NCBI GenBank assembly: GCA_949284445.1
Contig: CASDVP010000006.1
Location: forward strand, 1 to 48,650
Direction: 5' to 3'
DNA: 48,650 nt
Origin: an uncultured Bacillota bacterium
GTDB lineage: Bacteria; Bacillota_I; Bacilli_A; RFN20; CAG-288
Shown here: positions 17,729 through 26,017 of the stretch, piece by piece
Numbering within the stretch: position 1 is the stretch's first letter
Layout of the letters: every line of letters begins with the position of its first letter
Translations under genes and position numbers: made by a program
The notes under the pieces: model-generated
Seen by the model: the letters and a program-made list of their open reading frames with translations, nothing else
Database searches by the model: none
Told to the model about the DNA's origin: nothing

Positions 17729-20092
17729 TTATTTGTTTACTCCAAAGTACAAATAGTTAGAAAAGTCTTGAATTTCGCTTTCTACTTGTCCAAAACGAAT
17801 TCTGATCGTGTCTTTAACGTAATAGGTTCTACCTTCGATCGTTGTTTCTTGGTAGCCTAATGATTGAATTTCAGCTTTATATTTTTCCATGAAAGCTGAG
17901 ATCTTAGCGGAATTAGAATAGATGCACATATCACCAGTTCCATCGTAATTGGTACCTAAATTCCAAGTGTTAGCTATATCTTTGTCATAAAGATATGGGA
18001 TGGTGTCAGCGATTTCTTGACCGAATGTTTTTACTAACATCTTATATATATTGGTGTTTTTTTCTTGTGACCAAGAAGTCAAAACTTGCTCCTGACCGTT
18101 TAGTTTATCAAAGCTATCTTGATCGATGAAAGAAGGTAGAGCTTGTTCAGAAGAATATTCAAATTTTAATTCTTCCTTTCCAGCTAATATGCCACGATAG
18201 ACGTATTGGTAATTGACGGTGTCTAAGCGTCCAAGATCATCAAGTTTTATTTTTAACGATGAGTCTAGCATAGCTGAGAGGGTTGATCCACCAAACATGC
18301 ACTCATTTTCATTTTTGACATGATCTTTGACTTCAAAAGTTAAATTAGAAACTTGGTCAAACAGATCAGGGGAAAGATTCCAAGGGACGACACTTGATAG
18401 ATCTTGATCAGGAATTATCTCACCGCTTTGACTGACTTGTCCATGTTTATCAACAACAAAGGGGATCAAGTCATTTCCGACTTGCTTATATCCTTTAATA
18501 GTTGTGACATAATTATCTCTATCAGTTTGATTTAAGATGAAATATTCATCTTTTTTCATATAATAGCTGTTTGAACTTAAGGAGCTAGCTTCAGTACCAT
18601 CAGCTTTTAAGCCATATCCACGTGCTACATAACTGTTTTGATTCTTTATGAGATTAAAGGCATTTGATAATTTATCACTAGCTTCACCTGCATCATAACT
18701 TTGTGGTATTTCAATCACGGGATTTTTTTGAAGGGTGGAGATTGTGTTGATAGATAAATCAACAGCGTTTCCATCGCTATCATAATAGAAGCCACTCAGT
18801 TCAGCTTCTAGTTTTATCGCGTCATCAGTTTTTGAAAGGATTAAAGAATCGACACTCTTAATGCTTAAATCAGTGAGAACAGAAATAGCAGTGATTGATT
18901 CATAAAGGCGATCGATATTTATGCCGTAATATTGATAATTGCTTGAGTCAGAAGAAAGGAAAGTGTTATCGATTTCTTCCTGGATGGAGAAGATACCATT
19001 TCCCCAATAATAGTCAGAATTATCAAAAGGCTGAGAAGCTTGTTTGTTATTACCATCGATATAATGGTCGATAGCTTTACCATTTTCGCCTACTGATAGC
19101 ACATAAGAATATTCTTCGTTGTTGATACTATCTATCAGGCGATATGCCATCAAGTTATTTTTGGTGTTGTCTTTATCATAATATGAGGTCAATGAAATAC
19201 TACCAAAGTCGACAAAACCATTGCCAGAACGATAACGGATCTGGGTGTCAAATCCTACAGTATCTCTGGTTAATTCTGAAAATGTGTCATCATCTAATGC
19301 GCTTTCTGGAAGCTTATAATCTTCTATATATTGAGCGAGTTTTGTATCAGATGTCTTATTTAAATCTCTAAAAGTTGCTTTTATCAATAATTCAGTAGCA
19401 GTCGAATCAGTATCTATTTGATTATAAAGATAAAATGTTAAACCTGCATCAGATAATTCAAACCTAGCTGATGTGATGATATAGTCATCTGTATATGGAG
19501 AATACCCCATTTGATGTGAAAGTATATATAAAAGATCTTCATCAGTGGTGACGACACTATCACCTTCGACTGAAAACATAGATTCTGATAATGAATATTT
19601 TGAATCGGAAGTGATCAACTTCATATAATTCATATCAGTACAATCTTTGACCACTTTTAACTGATCGTTAGAATCATAATAAGTGACTGCTTTACCTAGA
19701 ACAATGTTTTTTGAGGTATCGTATTTAAACTCATACACCATCGTTGACCCTAAGCTAGAATCATAACTAGGTAAAGTCAGATAACCACCATTTTTATATC
19801 CGATTGAGATATAGGAAGGTGTATAAATATCTTTTAACTTTAAAGTGCCCATTCCGGTACCATCATCTTCTTCAGAGTTGACAGTATAGGAAGAGGCTTT
19901 GCTGACATCGGTTAAAGAAGCCATCACTTTTTGAATGAGTTCTTTATTAGAAGGTTTAGTTGTGGTCGATATCGGATTAGGACCAGTTGAAGAGGAATGG
20001 TGTTCTGAATTCGTAGTTGAAATGTCAGTTTTACATCCGACTAGTGCTAATAAGGGCAAGATAAATAGGATTGTTAATTTGCTTCTTTTCAT
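17729..20092 (-). CDS. Large lipoprotein of unknown function (787 aa)
   Basis: The N-terminus is a lipoprotein signal, MKRSKLTILFILPLLALVGC, with the lipobox Cys at residue 20 and a Ser/Thr/Asn-rich tether of about 30 residues. The rest is hydrophilic, rich in Asp, Ser and Tyr, and shows repeated short beta-like segments but no domain I recognise. It should be anchored to the outer face of the membrane. It follows the Ig-like lipoprotein by 20 bases with AGGAGG ahead of its ATG, so the two are one operon and probably act at the surface together. Substrate binding or adhesion is possible but not shown. Confidence 0.8.
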   Translation of the reverse strand: MKRSKLTILFILPLLALVGCKTDISTTNSEHHSSSTGPNPISTTTKPSNKELIQKVMASLTDVSKASSYTVNSEEDDGTGMGTLKLKDIYTPSYISIGYKNGGYLTLPSYDSSLGSTMVYEFKYDTSKNIVLGKAVTYYDSNDQLKVVKDCTDMNYMKLITSDSKYSLSESMFSVEGDSVVTTDEDLLYILSHQMGYSPYTDDYIITSARFELSDAGLTFYLYNQIDTDSTATELLIKATFRDLNKTSDTKLAQYIEDYKLPESALDDDTFSELTRDTVGFDTQIRYRSGNGFVDFGSISLTSYYDKDNTKNNLMAYRLIDSINNEEYSYVLSVGENGKAIDHYIDGNNKQASQPFDNSDYYWGNGIFSIQEEIDNTFLSSDSSNYQYYGINIDRLYESITAISVLTDLSIKSVDSLILSKTDDAIKLEAELSGFYYDSDGNAVDLSINTISTLQKNPVIEIPQSYDAGEASDKLSNAFNLIKNQNSYVARGYGLKADGTEASSLSSNSYYMKKDEYFILNQTDRDNYVTTIKGYKQVGNDLIPFVVDKHGQVSQSGEIIPDQDLSSVVPWNLSPDLFDQVSNLTFEVKDHVKNENECMFGGSTLSAMLDSSLKIKLDDLGRLDTVNYQYVYRGILAGKEELKFEYSSEQALPSFIDQDSFDKLNGQEQVLTSWSQEKNTNIYKMLVKTFGQEIADTIPYLYDKDIANTWNLGTNYDGTGDMCIYSNSAKISAFMEKYKAEIQSLGYQETTIEGRTYYVKDTIRIRFGQVESEIQDFSNYLYFGVNK

Positions 20093-20112
20093 TTAAATAG
20101 TTTTCCTCCGGT

Positions 20113-22680
20113 TTATTTGAGTTTGAAAGGAGATGATATATCTTCGCTACCATTGTTATAAAAAACATTGGCGATTTTACCATCTTTAGAAATGGTGTTG
20201 CTAAATCTTTCTTGAGGATATTGTTCGTAATATGGGCTATCATTACCAGTAAAGGTGTATCCATTAGCTACAGTAACGGTTTGAACAACATTGCTGAAGA
20301 CCAGACGATAATTAGTAAATCCTTCCACTTCTTCAATATTCCAATTAAATGTATAAGTGTTTCCTTTGTACAACTTGATATATCCTTCAGTCAAAGAGGT
20401 AAAGTATAAATCATTTAAAGAAGAGTAATTATAATGGTTTCCTACGATGGTATTCTTAAATTCATCGAGTGAAGCACCTGAACTTTCAATATTTTTGATG
20501 GTGACAGTGATTTCATCTTGAACACTTGGATCGACAGTTGATTTAACAACAACGGTCACAGTCTGGTCGTTTTCAACTTCTTTAGCGGCCAATGTGAATT
20601 TGCTATTTTCTAGATCGACAGAAATTTCTGCATATTGGCTCATCTCTTCTTCTTTGAATTCCGCAGTAAAAGATTTATCAACCACACTATATGGTGAGAC
20701 TTCAACATAATAGTCGGCGCTCTTTCCCTCTTCTAATTCTGTTAATGAACCAGCACGAATCCCCACAGATTCTGGTGGAATTTCTGTGACATTGATAGTG
20801 ATGCTTCTTTCATTTCCATATTGATTTGTGACAGTTAATTTTGTTTGACCAGCTTTCATAGCTTGTAAGTAGTAAATACCATTTAAATTGCTGAGTTGAA
20901 CAATGCCTTGATTCTCTATTCCTGTTTCTTCATCAATAGTAAAAGTCATCGGAAGATGAGGATTGGGTTCTAATACTCTGACTTCAACTGGTACTTTATC
21001 TCCTACATAAAGAGTATTATTTGGATGCCAAGCGCTTGTATCAGTTACAATTTCAAAATCAGTAGCGATGAAATCAGATTCGTGTAATTTATTTTCATCG
21101 TCCGCAATTCTATCTTCGTATTTGATTGTAGAAGTGACTGTGATGGAGTCAGAAGTCGGTTGGGCGTTTTCTTTGAGTGTATCAGTTGTAAAATCATATC
21201 CGTTTTCATCATAAACAAGAACTTTTAATTCAAAAGATAATAATCTTCCACTGTTATCAGTGGTGATCACATATGAATTTTCATGATGTTCTTTTAAGGA
21301 TAAATCATTATAAGCAGTTGCACCTTTATATTCAGACTTATCTGAGGTAGAAGAATTTGAATAAGTGATGTCGTGATTGATGAAGTAACTGGATGTTAAA
21401 TAATTCAAAGCGATCGTTGACACAGTGCACACGTTATTTAAAGAGAAAGAATGGATATAGGCTTCGATTTGTTCTTCAGTTATACCATCATCTAGGACTC
21501 CGATCAAGTCTTTAGATACGCTGGTCTCTAATCCTTTTGACAAAGTCAAACCATATAGAGAATTGCCTTCGCGATAATATAAAGATTGGGAGGTTAATGC
21601 ACCATCATTTTCGTAGTCTATTTGAGTGCAATCATCTGAATAAGTCGTCCAAGAATAATTGTCATTGTTGACTTGATAAGTTCCAGAAGAAGATTGTTCA
21701 ATCTCTAGCTCACTACTGGTTTTTAAAATGTCACGTAAATAATCGATATCTTTATCTAATACTGTGATATCAATACTCGCTGTGGCATTTCCGTCATTAC
21801 TGCTAGCTTTGATTGTTGTATTGCCTGCTTTCAAAGCATGGATAGCACCCGTTTGTTCTATAGTTGCTACTTCTGGATTTGAAGATGATAGAACTATTGA
21901 TTTATCGGTAGCATCTTCAGGAGTGATTTTAGCTGTGACTGTGGTTGATTCGCCGACATAAAGCTCTTTTTTATCGGCAGTGAGTTCGATATTAGAAACT
22001 AAGATGGTTTTCTTACTTACCGTTATATCAAGAGTCGCTGTAGCATCTCCAGCATCTTCACTCTCAGCAGTGATTGTAGCCTGTCCTTCTTTGACGCCTT
22101 CCACAAAATAGTCTTCATCAACCTTGATTACTTTTGCAATCTTTTCATCTGAACTTGTGATATTGATATTTGGGTTATCTGGATTAGAGGGAGTATATGA
22201 AGTCACTAATTTCACTCTTGAACCTTCTTCAATATCAGTGACACCACCCTCCGTGTTTAAAGTGATCGAATCGATCAAAACTATTTTCTTTGTGACAGTT
22301 AAAACAAGTTTTCCTTCTTTGTTGGAACCATCTAAACTTTTTGCAGTGATAGTGACTTCACCAGCTGCTATAGCTTTTACTAAACCGTTTTGATCGACGG
22401 TAGCAATCTTTTGATCAGACGATGCAAAAGATAAAGATTTATCAGTTGCGTTCTCTGGTAAGACTTCAGCTTTTACCTGTAGACTTTCGCCTTCAACTAA
22501 TGAGTTTTTATCAGCGGATAATTTGATAGAGCTGACTTTGACCGATTTCTCAGTACTATTTGCTGAGCCATTGCCGCTGTGAGCAGTATTGGTGATAACA
22601 CTGCTTGAAGAAACATCAGTGCAACTGGTTAATGGTAGCAAACATATTCCTAAAAAAGCTAATAGTAATTTCTTTTTCAT
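20113..22680 (-). CDS. Lipoprotein with tandem bacterial Ig-like (Big_2) domains
   Basis: The 855-residue product has a lipoprotein signal ending at LTSC. At least three Big_2-type domains follow (about residues 45-135, 136-225 and 226-310), each with the pattern of a VxxSIxL start, an ExxxxxxA core, ATVDxxGxVxAxxxG and a TITAxS end. A less regular fourth lies near 550-640. The central and C-terminal regions are not recognised. Big_2 domains usually extend surface proteins and serve adhesion or carbohydrate binding. The ATG at 22680 sits seven bases after AAAGGAG; an in-frame ATG six codons earlier lacks a ribosome site. It is first in an operon with the 787-residue lipoprotein. Confidence 0.85.
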   Translation of the reverse strand: MKKKLLLAFLGICLLPLTSCTDVSSSSVITNTAHSGNGSANSTEKSVKVSSIKLSADKNSLVEGESLQVKAEVLPENATDKSLSFASSDQKIATVDQNGLVKAIAAGEVTITAKSLDGSNKEGKLVLTVTKKIVLIDSITLNTEGGVTDIEEGSRVKLVTSYTPSNPDNPNINITSSDEKIAKVIKVDEDYFVEGVKEGQATITAESEDAGDATATLDITVSKKTILVSNIELTADKKELYVGESTTVTAKITPEDATDKSIVLSSSNPEVATIEQTGAIHALKAGNTTIKASSNDGNATASIDITVLDKDIDYLRDILKTSSELEIEQSSSGTYQVNNDNYSWTTYSDDCTQIDYENDGALTSQSLYYREGNSLYGLTLSKGLETSVSKDLIGVLDDGITEEQIEAYIHSFSLNNVCTVSTIALNYLTSSYFINHDITYSNSSTSDKSEYKGATAYNDLSLKEHHENSYVITTDNSGRLLSFELKVLVYDENGYDFTTDTLKENAQPTSDSITVTSTIKYEDRIADDENKLHESDFIATDFEIVTDTSAWHPNNTLYVGDKVPVEVRVLEPNPHLPMTFTIDEETGIENQGIVQLSNLNGIYYLQAMKAGQTKLTVTNQYGNERSITINVTEIPPESVGIRAGSLTELEEGKSADYYVEVSPYSVVDKSFTAEFKEEEMSQYAEISVDLENSKFTLAAKEVENDQTVTVVVKSTVDPSVQDEITVTIKNIESSGASLDEFKNTIVGNHYNYSSLNDLYFTSLTEGYIKLYKGNTYTFNWNIEEVEGFTNYRLVFSNVVQTVTVANGYTFTGNDSPYYEQYPQERFSNTISKDGKIANVFYNNGSEDISSPFKLK

Positions 22681-22704
22681 AATTGTCTCCTTTATCAAGT
22701 ATGA

Positions 22705-22732
22705 ATTATATTAAATTATATAAACAATACAA
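22705..22732 (-). promoter_or_regulatory. Predicted promoter of the lipoprotein operon
   Basis: On the minus strand TTGTAT (22727-22732) and TATAAT (22705-22710) are 16 bases apart, about 25 bases before the start codon. The flanks are very AT-rich, so chance matches are possible. Confidence 0.45.
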
Positions 22733-22911
22733 TATATTTGTTTATATATATTAAATTATTTATTTTAACAAAGGTCTCACTGTTGTTATTTTATTTCTAA
22801 AGTATCATTAAAAATGGTCTTTTTTAAAGAAATGTTGCAGTATTCAAATCAGGTGTTGTAGTTCTAATAGCATCGCTGATTAAGGCTTGTATTTTTGAAT
22901 TTTAACGCACT

Positions 22912-22960
22912 AAAAAATGATATCGTCAGTTTTAATATGAATATCAAAATGGCGATATCA
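22912..22960 (-). terminator. Terminator after the miaB-ymcA operon
   Basis: On the minus strand TGATATCG pairs with CGATATCA across a loop of about 30 bases with partial inner pairing (CATTTT/AAAACTG), followed by a T run at 22912-22917. It separates the conserved operon from the lipoprotein block. Confidence 0.65.
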
Positions 22961-22993
22961 TCAATAAAATGCTAGTTTTGACAAAACAACAAA

Positions 22994-23296
22994 TCAAAAC
23001 TTTGTTTCAGTCAAAGGAGTGATCAATTCTAAAAGTTCTTTTCTTAGAGATTGATAATTGATATATAAAGGATCTTCTTCTAAAGAAGTGATCTCTTCTT
23101 TGATCTGAGATAAGAACTCTTTTCGTTTAGATGGTTCGATGTTTTTTGCGGATTTCTTTTTCTTTTCTAACATCTGAATCTTTTTATATAATTCAGATTT
23201 AAAATAGACATCTTTCACTTTTAAATATTGTTGATAGATTTCTAGAGACTGAAAGTCATCGACTAACTTTTCAGCTTGTTTTCTCAAATCAGTCAT
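22994..23296 (-). CDS. ymcA: YlbF/YmcA-family protein, probably RicA
   Basis: The 100-residue all-helical protein (LRKQAEKLVDDFQSLEIYQQ, then DPLYINYQSLRKEL) belongs to the YlbF/YmcA family by pattern. Its position directly after miaB is the same as ymcA in B. subtilis, where RicA works with RicF and RicT and with RNase Y in mRNA processing. RNase Y is encoded in the same cluster here. The start at 23296 overlaps the miaB end by 8 bases and follows AGGTGA; a GTG at 23308 is also in frame but has no ribosome site. The other Ric subunits are not in the window. Confidence 0.75.
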   Translation of the reverse strand: MTDLRKQAEKLVDDFQSLEIYQQYLKVKDVYFKSELYKKIQMLEKKKKSAKNIEPSKRKEFLSQIKEEITSLEEDPLYINYQSLRKELLELITPLTETKF

Positions 23297-24743
23297 CGAC
23301 GATTTCACCTATCAAAGAATAAGTATGTGATTCGATAATCTTCACTTTTTTGATCTGGCCGATCAAATCTTTAGTACCGCTAACATGGACTAATTTGCCT
23401 TCTGGAGTATAGCCAGAGATTCTTTCACTATCTTTTTTAGAAATGTTTTCAAACAAGACATCACAAGTCTTACCGACGAATTTTTGAGCGCTGATAGTAG
23501 ACAATTCATCGATGAGAGCTTTTAGTCTATCGAATCGTTGATGTTTGATCTCCATCGGTGTTTCATCTTTCATACGATAAGCAGGTGTACCTGGTCTAGG
23601 TGAGAAGATGAAGGTGAATGCCGCATCGTATTTGACCTCTCTGACTAAAGAGAGAGTTTCTTCGAAATCTTCGTCTGTTTCGTTCGGAAAACCGACGATG
23701 ATATCGGTCGTCAAAAAGACATCAGGTAGACGTTTTCTTAACTCGTGAACCAGAGAGAGGTATTCTTCTCTCGTATAACGTCTATTCATCGTTTTTAAGA
23801 TGTTATTCGAACCTGATTGAACAGGAAGATGAAGAGACGGCATGACGTTTTTATATTTTGCCATGACATCGAAAACCAGGGGATTAAAATCTGACGGATA
23901 CGGAGTTGTAAAACGGATTCTTTCGATTCCGGTTTGTGCGACTCTCTCTAAAAGATGGGCAAAAGCATATGTGTCAAAAAAGTCTTTGCCGTAAGCATCG
24001 ACATTCTGACCTAACAATGTCACTTGTTTATAGCCTTGCGCTTTCAAGCAGTTGACTTCAGCGATGATATCATCTTCTTTACGAGATCTTTCACGACCTC
24101 TAGTGTAAGGGACTATGCAATACGTGCAGAATTTATTACATCCGTACATGATATTGACGAAGGCTGAGACTTTAGATTGTCTAGAACCCGCAAAGTCTTT
24201 GATGCCTTCATAGACTAAATCACTGTTAGCCTGAACATCGACTAAACGCTCTTCATTCTTCAAGCAATCTTCTAATAAAGAATAAAAAGCAGTGATATTG
24301 TTGGTTCCAAAAATCAAAGATACGAATGGAAAATGTTCTAAGACATATTTGACTGGGACTTCTTCTTGCATGACACAACCGCAGATAGCGATTATGACAT
24401 CAGGTTTTTTATTATAACGATCTTTAGCTTGCCCTAATTCACCGTAAAGATGATTCTCAGCGTTTTCTCGTATTGCACAAGTGTTGAATAAAATAAAATC
24501 AGCATCAGAAAAGTTCTCAGTCTCTTTCATATTCATAGCGAGTAAAAAAGAGCGGAGTATTTCGGAATCTCTAACGTTAGCTTGGCAACCATATGTTCTA
24601 ATACAAAAACGCTTTCCTTCTCCCCAAGAGGATAGGAAAGCATTTGGACTCAAATCAAGAGTTTGATAAGAAACCGGTTGGTTAGGATTCCGTCTAGCAG
24701 CTTCCTTTAATGAAGGAAGCGATCTTAGGCGGAGCTGTTTCAT
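23289..24743 (-). CDS. miaB: tRNA-2-methylthio-N6-dimethylallyladenosine synthase MiaB
   Basis: MiaB adds the methylthio group to i6A37, the product of MiaA. The N-terminal methylthiotransferase domain has IRTYGCQANVRDSE, NTCAIRE and ICGCVMQ, giving the three cluster cysteines. The radical SAM domain has YGCNKFCTYCIVPYTRGRE with the CxxxCxxC motif, and the C-terminal TRAM domain ends with SHTYSLIGEIV. Length 484 is typical. It lies 10 bases after spoVS. No good ribosome site precedes the ATG, and a perfect hairpin (24700-24720) sits in codons 8-15, so expression may depend on coupling. Confidence 0.96.
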   Translation of the reverse strand: MKQLRLRSLPSLKEAARRNPNQPVSYQTLDLSPNAFLSSWGEGKRFCIRTYGCQANVRDSEILRSFLLAMNMKETENFSDADFILFNTCAIRENAENHLYGELGQAKDRYNKKPDVIIAICGCVMQEEVPVKYVLEHFPFVSLIFGTNNITAFYSLLEDCLKNEERLVDVQANSDLVYEGIKDFAGSRQSKVSAFVNIMYGCNKFCTYCIVPYTRGRERSRKEDDIIAEVNCLKAQGYKQVTLLGQNVDAYGKDFFDTYAFAHLLERVAQTGIERIRFTTPYPSDFNPLVFDVMAKYKNVMPSLHLPVQSGSNNILKTMNRRYTREEYLSLVHELRKRLPDVFLTTDIIVGFPNETDEDFEETLSLVREVKYDAAFTFIFSPRPGTPAYRMKDETPMEIKHQRFDRLKALIDELSTISAQKFVGKTCDVLFENISKKDSERISGYTPEGKLVHVSGTKDLIGQIKKVKIIESHTYSLIGEIVDD

Positions 24744-24753
24744 GCTTGCTTAA

Positions 24754-25098
24754 TTACTTAGCAGCTTCTTCGTGATGGGGAACATCAGAAGAGACAGCGT
24801 GAGCAGGATCGAAAGCGACTTTGGTGATGTGAAGCATGATGGTGGTGACTTCACGAGCTTCTGCAGAAGAAGGCTCAGAGAAGTTTTGCATTAAGAATTC
24901 AGGTTGGACAGAGATATCACTAGGTTCTTGATCATCCTTTAAGAAACGTCTAGCGACGATACAAGCCTTGATAGCCTGATTTAAGGCAGATGCACCAACG
25001 AGAGAAATCTGTACGGCACCTTCTTGACGAATGTTGCCAGCAATAGCACCAGCTAATTTCTGGATTTGAGTGTTTCCACTAGCTTTTAAGGTAGTCAT
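24754..25098 (-). CDS. spoVS: SpoVS-family protein
   Basis: The first 85 residues match the small Alba-like SpoVS family (LKASGNTQIQKLAGAIAGNI, VGASALNQAIKACIVARRFL). The product is 114 residues, longer than the usual 86, with an acidic tail rich in His and Glu. In B. subtilis spoVS follows ymdB and precedes tdh-kbl-miaB; here miaB follows directly. SpoVS is needed at a late sporulation stage in Bacillus, but homologues also occur in bacteria not known to sporulate. The ribosome site AAAGAGG and an own promoter precede it. Confidence 0.93.
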   Translation of the reverse strand: MTTLKASGNTQIQKLAGAIAGNIRQEGAVQISLVGASALNQAIKACIVARRFLKDDQEPSDISVQPEFLMQNFSEPSSAEAREVTTIMLHITKVAFDPAHAVSSDVPHHEEAAK

Positions 25099-25121
25099 TT
25101 TGTTAAACCTCTTTCCACATT

Positions 25122-25149
25122 ATTATAAACAATTTTACTTGATTTACAA
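25122..25149 (-). promoter_or_regulatory. Predicted promoter of spoVS
   Basis: On the minus strand TTGTAA (25144-25149) and TATAAT (25122-25127) have a 16-base spacer, directly after the terminator of ymdB and 20-odd bases before spoVS. Confidence 0.6.
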
Positions 25150-25167
25150 CAAAATTAAAGCTGATTT

Positions 25168-25202
25168 GAAAAAGGCTAAAGAGTTTAAAAGCTCTAAAGC
25201 CT
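25168..25202 (-). terminator. Hairpin terminator after ymdB
   Basis: On the minus strand AGGCTTTAGAG and CTCTTTAGCCT form a stem with a small internal mismatch and are followed by TTTTTC. It would separate rny-ymdB from spoVS. Confidence 0.6.
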
Positions 25203-25217
25203 ATAAATCATTAATTT

Positions 25218-26012
25218 TTAACAGCTTTCTCCTTCCATCGTTTCGTTGATGATCTGATAGTCGAGAAGCTTTTTAGTTTTATCATCGAAGTTTAATATGA
25301 CGCCGTTGATGAGGATCTTTCCTACACGAGGGACATCTAACATAGCTGGTAAGGCAGAGATAGTGCGGCGCATCGAAGCTTCTTTGATGTCGCCGAGAAC
25401 AGAATCATAAGCACCGTTCATACCAGCATCGGTCAAGAAGAAAGTACCTTTGTCCAAGATCTTTGCGTCATTAGTCTGCACATGAGTGTGAGTTCCGATG
25501 ACGGCGCTCACTCTGCCATCGGCATATTCACCTAAACATCTCTTCTCAGCCGTAGCTTCAGCGTGAAAATCGACGATATGAATGACCTTTTCATCATCTA
25601 AAGCGATGATCTTATCTAAATCATAGAAAGGATTGGTTTGAGCTTGAGTCAAGAACACTTTTCCTATGAGATTAGTGATGCGCACTTTCACACCATTAAC
25701 AGTGACAAGGGCTGTTCCATTTAAAGGACAGGAACTATCAAAATTGTATGGCCTTATCGCTTGAGAAAAATCATATTTAGGATTGAAGGCATCTTTGTTG
25801 TTGAAGAAATGATTGCCGCTAGTCACAAAATCGATACCGCTTTTTAAAAGTTCAAGATAATGTTTATGAGACAAGCCATGACCATGAGTGGCATTTTCTC
25901 CATTAGCGATGACAAAGTCGATACCATCAGCTTTTTTATGGATATCTAAATATTTTTTAATGCCTTGTCTTCCTAATGGGCCAACCACATCACCAAAAAA
26001 TACGATTTTCAT
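25218..26012 (-). CDS. ymdB: YmdB-family metallophosphoesterase
   Basis: YmdB hydrolyses 2',3'- and 3',5'-cyclic nucleotides in B. subtilis and affects biofilm and motility choices. Metal-binding motifs are present: FFGDVVG at the N-terminus, NGENATHGHG, TSGNHFF, DFHAEATAEK and GTHTHVQT. Length 264 equals the family norm. It is 5 bases after rny, as in Bacillus, and without a clear ribosome site, so it is probably translated by coupling. The fixed pairing with RNase Y suggests a shared role in RNA turnover. Confidence 0.95.
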   Translation of the reverse strand: MKIVFFGDVVGPLGRQGIKKYLDIHKKADGIDFVIANGENATHGHGLSHKHYLELLKSGIDFVTSGNHFFNNKDAFNPKYDFSQAIRPYNFDSSCPLNGTALVTVNGVKVRITNLIGKVFLTQAQTNPFYDLDKIIALDDEKVIHIVDFHAEATAEKRCLGEYADGRVSAVIGTHTHVQTNDAKILDKGTFFLTDAGMNGAYDSVLGDIKEASMRRTISALPAMLDVPRVGKILINGVILNFDDKTKKLLDYQIINETMEGESC

Positions 26013-26017
26013 AATGT

